From contig NZ_VZPG01000003.1 in NCBI RefSeq assembly GCF_008801715.1, positions 124,001 through 188,000 of the forward strand: a DNA stretch of 64,000 nucleotides, written 5' to 3'. Below the pieces are notes generated by a model, which did no database searches, was not told where the DNA came from, and saw only the letters and a program-made list of their open reading frames with translations. Each line of letters begins with the position of its first letter. Position 1 is the stretch's first letter. The position numbers and the translations under genes are program-made. This stretch comes from Pseudochrobactrum saccharolyticum (GTDB taxonomy: Bacteria; Pseudomonadota; Alphaproteobacteria; Rhizobiales; Rhizobiaceae). Positions 59,093-64,000 of the stretch are shown here, piece by piece.

Positions 59093-60463
59093 ATGGATAA
59101 GCAGCCGAATTCACCTGAAGCGCGTGATATTCAGTATCACCTTCATTCCTATACGAATGCGCGTCGTCATCAGGAAATCGGACCGATGATCCTTGAAAAA
59201 GGTGACGGGATCTATGTCGAGGACAATAACGGCAAGCGCTATATTGAAGGTCTGGCCGGTCTGTGGAGCGTGGGCGTAGGCTTCTCGGAACAGCGTCTCG
59301 TGGATGCTGCCACCAAACAGATGCAGAAACTGCCTTATTATCACAATTTTGGCCATAAATCCCACGGCCCTGTGATTGATCTGGCGGAGAAGCTGGTGAC
59401 CATGGCGCCGGTGCCGATGAGCAAGGCGTTTTTCACCAATTCCGGCTCCGAGGCCAATGATACCGCGATTAAAATGCTGTGGTACCGTTCCAATGCACTC
59501 GGCCAGCCGCAGCGCAAAAAGATCATCAGCCGCAAGCGCGGTTACCATGGTGTGACGATTGCTGCTGCAAGCCTCACCGGCCTGCCTGCAAACCAGATGT
59601 CTTTCGATCTGCCGATTGCCAATATTTTGCACACATCCTGCCCGCATTACTGGCGCGAGGCGCTGCCGGGTGAAACGGAAGAACAGTTCACCGACCGTAT
59701 GGCTGCTGATCTGGAAGCAATGATTCTGGCAGAAGGCCCTGATACCATCGCTGCATTCATCGGCGAGCCGATCATGGGTGCCGGTGGTGTTGTGGTGCCG
59801 CCGGACAGCTATTGGGGTAAAATTCAGGCTGTTCTGAAGAAATATGACATTCTGCTGATTGCGGATGAAGTGATCTGCGGTTTCGGCCGTACCGGTAATA
59901 TGTTCGGTTCTGAGACCTTCAAAATGCAGCCGGATATTATGGTGTTCTCCAAGCAGCTTTCATCCTCTTATCTGCCGATCTCGGCACTTGTAGTGAATGA
60001 AAAAGTCTTTGCACCGCTGGCTGATGAGAGCAATCGTATCGGTACTTTCGGTCATGGTTATACCGGTGGTGCGCATCCGGTTGCTGCAGCTGTTGCCAAT
60101 GAAAATATCAAGATTATTGAAGAAAATAATCTGGTTGCTAATGCCCGTGAAGTCGGCGCGCATATGCAGAAGCGTCTGCGCGAACTTGCCGATCATCCGC
60201 TTGTGGGTGAAGTGCGCGGCAAGGGTCTGATTGCAGCGGTTGAACTGGTTGCTGACAAGCAGACCAAAGAACCGCTTGAAAAAGCCGGTAATCTTGGCCT
60301 GATGGCAAATGCTGCGCTGCTGAACAATGGCGTTATCTGCCGCAATATGCTGGACACAGTTGCATTCTGCCCGCCGCTGATCATCAATGAAAAACAGGTT
60401 GATGAAATGGTTGGCGCTTTTGCCAAGGCACTGGATACAGTGGCTGCTGAAGTGAAGAAATAA
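59093..60463 (+). CDS. Class III pyridoxal-phosphate aminotransferase
   Basis: A 456-residue omega-type aminotransferase. NSGSEANDTAIKMLWY near 116, the cofactor Asp258 (LLIADEVICGFGRTG) and the Schiff-base Lys287 (MVFSKQLSSSYLPISA) are present. It transfers an amino group from an omega-amine or amino acid (for example putrescine, beta-alanine or taurine) to pyruvate or 2-oxoglutarate; the exact substrate is not given by sequence. TAGGGA precedes the ATG. A GntR/FCD gene is divergent. A terminator follows. Confidence 0.92.
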   Translation: MDKQPNSPEARDIQYHLHSYTNARRHQEIGPMILEKGDGIYVEDNNGKRYIEGLAGLWSVGVGFSEQRLVDAATKQMQKLPYYHNFGHKSHGPVIDLAEKLVTMAPVPMSKAFFTNSGSEANDTAIKMLWYRSNALGQPQRKKIISRKRGYHGVTIAAASLTGLPANQMSFDLPIANILHTSCPHYWREALPGETEEQFTDRMAADLEAMILAEGPDTIAAFIGEPIMGAGGVVVPPDSYWGKIQAVLKKYDILLIADEVICGFGRTGNMFGSETFKMQPDIMVFSKQLSSSYLPISALVVNEKVFAPLADESNRIGTFGHGYTGGAHPVAAAVANENIKIIEENNLVANAREVGAHMQKRLRELADHPLVGEVRGKGLIAAVELVADKQTKEPLEKAGNLGLMANAALLNNGVICRNMLDTVAFCPPLIINEKQVDEMVGAFAKALDTVAAEVKK

Positions 60464-60484
60464 TTTCTTCTGAAAATTGGAATG

Positions 60485-60524
60485 AAACGGCGCATGTGAG
60501 CAATCATATGCGCCGTTTTTATTT
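60485..60524 (+). terminator. Terminator of the aminotransferase gene
   Basis: An 11-base stem AAACGGCGCAT / ATGCGCCGTTT with a 12-base loop, followed by TTTATTTAT. Confidence 0.9.
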
Positions 60525-60564
60525 ATACTCTTTCAAACGACTGCAATATGTGCTTAATCTCGCG

Positions 60565-60657
60565 CATCCACAGGGGGGCTCCGTAGTGCCGGGGCTGAGA
60601 TGCTAGTGTCAAACTGGCGGACTCTAAAGCTGATCTGGGTAATACTAGCGGAGCGAG
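60565..60657 (+). promoter_or_regulatory. TPP riboswitch (thi box)
   Basis: The conserved TPP elements are seen in order: AGGGGGGCTCC at 60572-60582, GGGGCTGAGATG at 60591-60602 (pyrimidine sensor), and CTGATCTGGGTAATACTAGCGGAG at 60630-60653 (the pyrophosphate sensor; quoted here only as CTGATCTGGG and AATACTAGCG). It controls the following transporter genes and shows that they serve thiamine supply. The closing P1 strand GGAGCGAGG overlaps a ribosome site for a short reading frame at 60665. Confidence 0.93.
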
Positions 60658-60664
60658 GCGGACC

Positions 60665-60736
60665 ATGTTTTCTGGCGCACAAATTTCCCTTAATACTGTC
60701 ACGGCAATTCCGGCGGGCTATTTCCGGCTGATCTGA
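60665..60736 (+). CDS. Short leader reading frame behind the riboswitch
   Basis: ATG 60665 lies 7 bases behind GAGGCGG-type purines of the riboswitch and opens a 23-codon frame that starts MFSGAQISLNT and ends in YFRLI. It may be a translated leader, the remains of an older gene, or chance. The permease gene starts 49 bases after its stop. Confidence 0.3.
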   Translation: MFSGAQISLNTVTAIPAGYFRLI

Positions 60737-60785
60737 AGAATTTCGCTGCAAGTTTTACCCGTATTCTTGTCACCGGAATTCTGTC

Positions 60786-61607
60786 ATGTCTGTTTATCAA
60801 GCTGCCGCTGCAGATTGCCCGCAATCTGCACGCGAATCGTCTGATTATATCGCTACATTTCTGCCCGCCATTTTGTCGGTCAGTGCGATCTTTCTGTTCT
60901 GGGAAAGCTATGTCGCGCTGTCAGGCATCGCACCTTCCGTCTTGCCTGCACCAAGCCGAATTCTTCAGCAGATGTTTCTGCATCGTCAGGCTTTGTGGGA
61001 CAATACGCTGCCGACAATCCGTGCAACGCTGATCGGCTTCAGCTGCTCGGTCATCACTGCCTGCCTGCTCTCCGTACTGATTGACCGGTATATTCTGTTG
61101 CGGCGCGCGCTGTTTCCGGTTTTCATCATTAGCCAGACCCTGCCGCTGATTGCCATTGCACCTTTGATTGTGCTGTGGTTCGGCTTTGGTTTACTGCCGA
61201 AAATTCTGCTGGTCTCTCTGGTCACATTTTTCCCGATGCTTGTGGCACTGGTGCAGGGTTATGCTGCGACGGATAAAGAAATTGAGCATTTGCTGGCCTC
61301 AATGGGCGCAGGCAGATGGACGATTTTCCGCCTAGCGCGTATTCCTTCGGCTTTGCCTTACTTCTTCGCTGGCTTACGCATCTCAATTACCTATGCAGTT
61401 GTCGGTGCGATATTTGCTGAATATGCCGGTGCTTTGAAAGGGCTGGGCATTTATATTCTCAATGCCAAAAATAACTTCCGGCCTGATCTGGTGCTGGCTG
61501 CGGTGTTTATCAGCGCTACGCTGACTTTGAGCCTGTTTGGTCTGACGTTGCTGGTGCAGAAATGGGTCGCCCCGTGGCTGAAAACAGAACGGGGGGCAGG
61601 GCAATGA
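60786..61607 (+). CDS. thiX: ABC transporter permease, thiamine-precursor type (ThiX-like)
   Basis: A 273-residue permease of the SsuC/ThiX group. About six spans. It has LPAPSRILQQMFLHRQALWDN near residue 54 and the EAA loop region GYAATDKEIEHLLASMGAGRW, then FRLARIPSALPYFFAGLRIS. Under the TPP riboswitch, it likely imports the HMP pyrimidine or formyl-aminopyrimidine. ATGA overlap with the ATPase gene. The ATG at 60786 has no strong ribosome site. Confidence 0.88.
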   Translation: MSVYQAAAADCPQSARESSDYIATFLPAILSVSAIFLFWESYVALSGIAPSVLPAPSRILQQMFLHRQALWDNTLPTIRATLIGFSCSVITACLLSVLIDRYILLRRALFPVFIISQTLPLIAIAPLIVLWFGFGLLPKILLVSLVTFFPMLVALVQGYAATDKEIEHLLASMGAGRWTIFRLARIPSALPYFFAGLRISITYAVVGAIFAEYAGALKGLGIYILNAKNNFRPDLVLAAVFISATLTLSLFGLTLLVQKWVAPWLKTERGAGQ

Positions 61608-62353
61608 CACGTCTGCAACTGCAATCTGTCGCCAAGTCCTTTGGCGCATTGGAAGTTCTGCGCAATATTTCCCTTCATGTGGCGGAAGGCGAGTTTGTCT
61701 CGGTTTTAGGGCCGTCCGGTGCGGGTAAATCGACGATTTTCAATCTGCTGACCGGTGCGGAACAGCTCTCGCAAGGGCGCATCATGTTTGACGGGGCACC
61801 ATTGGCGCAGGCACGCGATGTTTTCGCTTTCATGCCACAGCGCGATGCGCTGATGCCGTGGCGGCGTATGATAGATAATGCCACGCTGGGGCTGGAAGTG
61901 CAGGGCATGAGCCGCAAGGATGCCCGCCAATTAGCTGAGCCATTGTTTGAGGAATTTGGCCTTGCCGGTTTTGAGCAGGCCTATCCGGCGGAGTTGTCAG
62001 GCGGTATGCGCCAGCGGGCAGCCTTGCTGCGCACAGTTGTCCAGCAACGGAAAATGCTGCTGCTGGACGAGCCATTCGGTGCGCTGGATGCTCTAACCCG
62101 CGCTTCGATGCAGCACTGGCTGGAGAGCATGTGGCAGAGCCATCGCTGGACGGCTTTGCTGATTACCCATGATGTGCGGGAAGCCGTTTATCTCTCAGAC
62201 CGGATTTATGTGTTGTCGGCACGCCCGAGCAGGGTTGTGCATGAGGTGACTGTCGATCTTCCGCGCCCGAGACGGGACTCTATGCACAAAACCGCATTGG
62301 AAAAAGCTGCCGCGCTGGAAGCTGAAATTCTAGATCTCCTCCTGAATGTGTAA
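61604..62353 (+). CDS. thiZ: ABC transporter ATPase, thiamine-precursor type (ThiZ-like)
   Basis: A 249-residue ATPase. Walker A GPSGAGKST at 36-44, Q loop PQRDALMPWRR, signature LSGGMRQRAALLRTV, Walker B MLLLDEPFGALDA and the H loop ITHDVREAV. Close in type to SsuB/ThiZ ATPases. ATG 61604 with GGGGGGCAGGG is used; a longer form overlaps the permease. It powers the ThiX permease. Confidence 0.92.
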   Translation: MTRLQLQSVAKSFGALEVLRNISLHVAEGEFVSVLGPSGAGKSTIFNLLTGAEQLSQGRIMFDGAPLAQARDVFAFMPQRDALMPWRRMIDNATLGLEVQGMSRKDARQLAEPLFEEFGLAGFEQAYPAELSGGMRQRAALLRTVVQQRKMLLLDEPFGALDALTRASMQHWLESMWQSHRWTALLITHDVREAVYLSDRIYVLSARPSRVVHEVTVDLPRPRRDSMHKTALEKAAALEAEILDLLLNV

Positions 62354-62363
62354 GGAAATAATC

Positions 62364-63380
62364 ATGGCAATTCTCAATCGCCGCCGCCTGTTATCCGCAC
62401 TGGCTCTGTCCGGTGCAATGAGCCTTCTGCCGGTCACATCTTTCGCTAAAGATCCGGCGAAAGTCACTGTCGCCCTCGACTGGACAGTGAATACCAATCA
62501 TATCGGCATGTTCATTGCCCGCGATCAGGGTTTTTATAAAGAAGCTGGTCTGGATGTAACGATCCTGCCTTATTCCGATACATCGGCGGGTGTGCTGGTC
62601 CCCAGTGGCGCGGCGGATTTCGGGATTGTCGGTTCTACCGGTCTTTTCGCGCAGCGCACTGCGGGTGCTGATCTTGTCGGAACCTATGCCGTTGTGCAGC
62701 ATGAAACCGGCCGTCTGGTCTTTATGGATGACAGGGCAGATATTCAGTCTCCGAAAGATCTGGATGGCAAAACCTATGCCGGTTTTGGTTCCAACTGGGA
62801 GCGCAGGATGATTGCCAGTATGATCCGCGCTGACGGTGGTAAAGGTGAGTTTGAAATTGTGACACTCGGCACCTCTGCCTATGAGGCATTGGCTAATGGC
62901 GCTGTGGATTTCACGTTGGAAATCGTGACATGGGAAGGTGTGAAAAACGAACTTGAAGGCGTGAAACAGCGGGCATTCCGCTACTCCGATTATGGTGTGC
63001 CGGATCAGCATACGACATTACTGGTCTCATCGGGCAAATATCTCAGTGAAAATTCTGATGCGGCAAAAGCCTTCCTGAGTGCCACACAACGCGGCTATGC
63101 TTTCGCTGCCGATCATCCGGATGAAGCGGCGGATATTCTCATTCGCGGTAATCAGGATGTGCTGACCGATGACAAGCTGATCCGCGCCTCGCTGAAGGCT
63201 CTCAATGATGGGCATTTCCTGCGTGACAGTGATGGTACAATCGGCAAAATGCGCCCTGAAACCATGAATGCTATGGGCGAGTTTTTATTTAAAGCGCAGA
63301 TTCTCTATGATAAAGAAGGTGCTGTTGTGCAGGAAAAACCGGATTTCTCCGCGTATTTTACCAATGATTTCCTGCCATAA
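62364..63380 (+). CDS. thiY: Thiamine-precursor binding protein, NMT1/THI5-like (ThiY-like)
   Basis: A 338-residue exported binding protein. The signal region MAILNRRRLLSALALSGAMS has an RRRLL Tat-like motif. The NMT1/THI5 fold is seen in KVTVALDWTVNTNHIGMFIARDQGFYKEAGLDV, then GAADFGIVGSTGLF and GFGSNWERRM. Such proteins bind N-formyl-4-amino-5-aminomethyl-2-methylpyrimidine or HMP. ATG 62364 follows TAAGGAAAT. It completes a riboswitch-controlled XZY transporter. Confidence 0.9.
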   Translation: MAILNRRRLLSALALSGAMSLLPVTSFAKDPAKVTVALDWTVNTNHIGMFIARDQGFYKEAGLDVTILPYSDTSAGVLVPSGAADFGIVGSTGLFAQRTAGADLVGTYAVVQHETGRLVFMDDRADIQSPKDLDGKTYAGFGSNWERRMIASMIRADGGKGEFEIVTLGTSAYEALANGAVDFTLEIVTWEGVKNELEGVKQRAFRYSDYGVPDQHTTLLVSSGKYLSENSDAAKAFLSATQRGYAFAADHPDEAADILIRGNQDVLTDDKLIRASLKALNDGHFLRDSDGTIGKMRPETMNAMGEFLFKAQILYDKEGAVVQEKPDFSAYFTNDFLP

Positions 63381-63395
63381 ATAACGGAACAATGA

Positions 63396-63950
63396 ATGAG
63401 CAAGCAGGAACCGGTGCGTATTATTGTGATGGGCGTCTCCGGTTCCGGCAAGTCTACTCTGGCCGGTGCTCTGGCGCAGACACTGGCACTGGTTTTTATT
63501 GAAGGCGATGATCTGCACCCGACTGCCAATATTGCGAAAATGCAGGCGGGTGAGCCGTTGGATGATGCTGACCGCCTGCCTTGGCTTCAGGCGATTTCTG
63601 AGCAGATTTTAACACTGCCTGAAGGTGCGGTGGCGAGTTGCTCAGCGCTGAAAAAATCCTATCGGGATTTGCTGCGTGAGCAGACCGGCGAGCCTTTATA
63701 TTTCATTTGCCTGACCTGCGATCCCGCCATGATTGCTGCGCGTTTGCAGGCGAGACACGGGCACTTCATGCCCGCATCTTTGCACGCCTCGCAACTGGCA
63801 AGCTTTGAAAACCCGCAAGGCGAACCGGCAACGCTGATGCTGTCCTGCGACCAGCCTGTGAGCACCATGATTGCGATTTGCAAAACATGGCTGGAAGATC
63901 AGACAGGATTGAGCGCAATCACAAAGACTGTGCCGCTGCCGGAAAGCTGA
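63396..63950 (+). CDS. gntK: Gluconokinase, GntK type
   Basis: A 184-residue P-loop kinase. Walker A GVSGSGKST at 13-21, FIEGDDLHP, then DDADRLPWL and SCSALKKSYRDLLR are the thermoresistant gluconokinase marks. It makes 6-phosphogluconate from gluconate. It follows the thiamine transporter by 15 bases, so it may be read from the same transcript; no link to thiamine is known. The stop is 50 bases from the end of the window. Confidence 0.93.
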   Translation: MSKQEPVRIIVMGVSGSGKSTLAGALAQTLALVFIEGDDLHPTANIAKMQAGEPLDDADRLPWLQAISEQILTLPEGAVASCSALKKSYRDLLREQTGEPLYFICLTCDPAMIAARLQARHGHFMPASLHASQLASFENPQGEPATLMLSCDQPVSTMIAICKTWLEDQTGLSAITKTVPLPES

Positions 63951-64000
63951 AGCTCTGTATTGCTGCATTGCTCAAACCTCAGGCAATCATTGACCTCAAG

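Noticed and set aside
1-64000. CRISPR arrays, insertion sequences or rRNA genes
   Set aside because: No regularly spaced direct repeats, transposase motifs or rRNA segments were seen on reading.

Overview
The window looks like chromosome of an alphaproteobacterium of the order Hyphomicrobiales, probably near Brucellaceae. The evidence is an Omp25/Omp31-type outer membrane protein, a DUF982 gene, NepR and EcfG, a GTTC-N7-GTTC LexA box and a RIME-like intergenic repeat. The core genes look moderate in GC, so a Pseudochrobactrum- or Falsochrobactrum-like host is my guess. The species cannot be named from this sequence alone.

Bases 1-25946 are the late region of a contractile-tailed prophage. 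A lambda-type head module comes first: GpA-family terminase, portal, gpW, S49 protease with an in-frame internal scaffold start, gpD-like decoration protein and gpE-like capsid. A P2-type tail follows in P2 gene order: V, PAAR tip, W, J, I, fibre genes, sheath FI, tube FII, E plus E' by -1 frameshift, tape measure T, U, X and D. The lysis cassette (GH108 endolysin, Rz and Rz1 spanins, probable holin) ends this part. The right end of the element is a tyrosine integrase (43172-44368) next to a 3' fragment of tRNA-Phe(GAA) at 44415-44462. The other end, the intact tRNA and the early phage genes must lie left of the window.

Between gpD and the integrase lies a cargo that is the most unusual part. 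It holds a general stress response control unit (nepR-ecfG-HWE kinase, with no phyR in the window) and many stress-type genes: two CsbD proteins, otsBA trehalose synthesis, a YhdF-like SDR, PRC-barrel, PepSY, YflT-like, DUF892 and KGG proteins, an FAD oxidoreductase, CspA, SRAP and several tiny membrane proteins. I find twelve sites of the form (G/T)GAAC or GAAAC - exactly 16 bases - NGTT or CATT, each upstream of one of these genes. This is the known sigma-EcfG promoter form. Three of the sites lie between the tail genes and the lysis cassette, so the regulon is interleaved with phage late genes. The element thus seems to carry its own small general-stress regulon. A LexA-controlled Y-family polymerase with two small Cys-rich partner proteins sits beside the integrase.

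Bases 44463-64000 are host chromosome. They hold a tripartite tricarboxylate transporter (tctCBA) divergent from a TctD/TctE-like two-component system with a periplasmic binding protein, an Omp25/31-type porin-like protein, a MacAB-type efflux system with a NodT-type outer membrane factor, a GntR/FCD regulator, a class III aminotransferase, a TPP-riboswitch-controlled ThiXYZ-type ABC transporter, and a gluconokinase.
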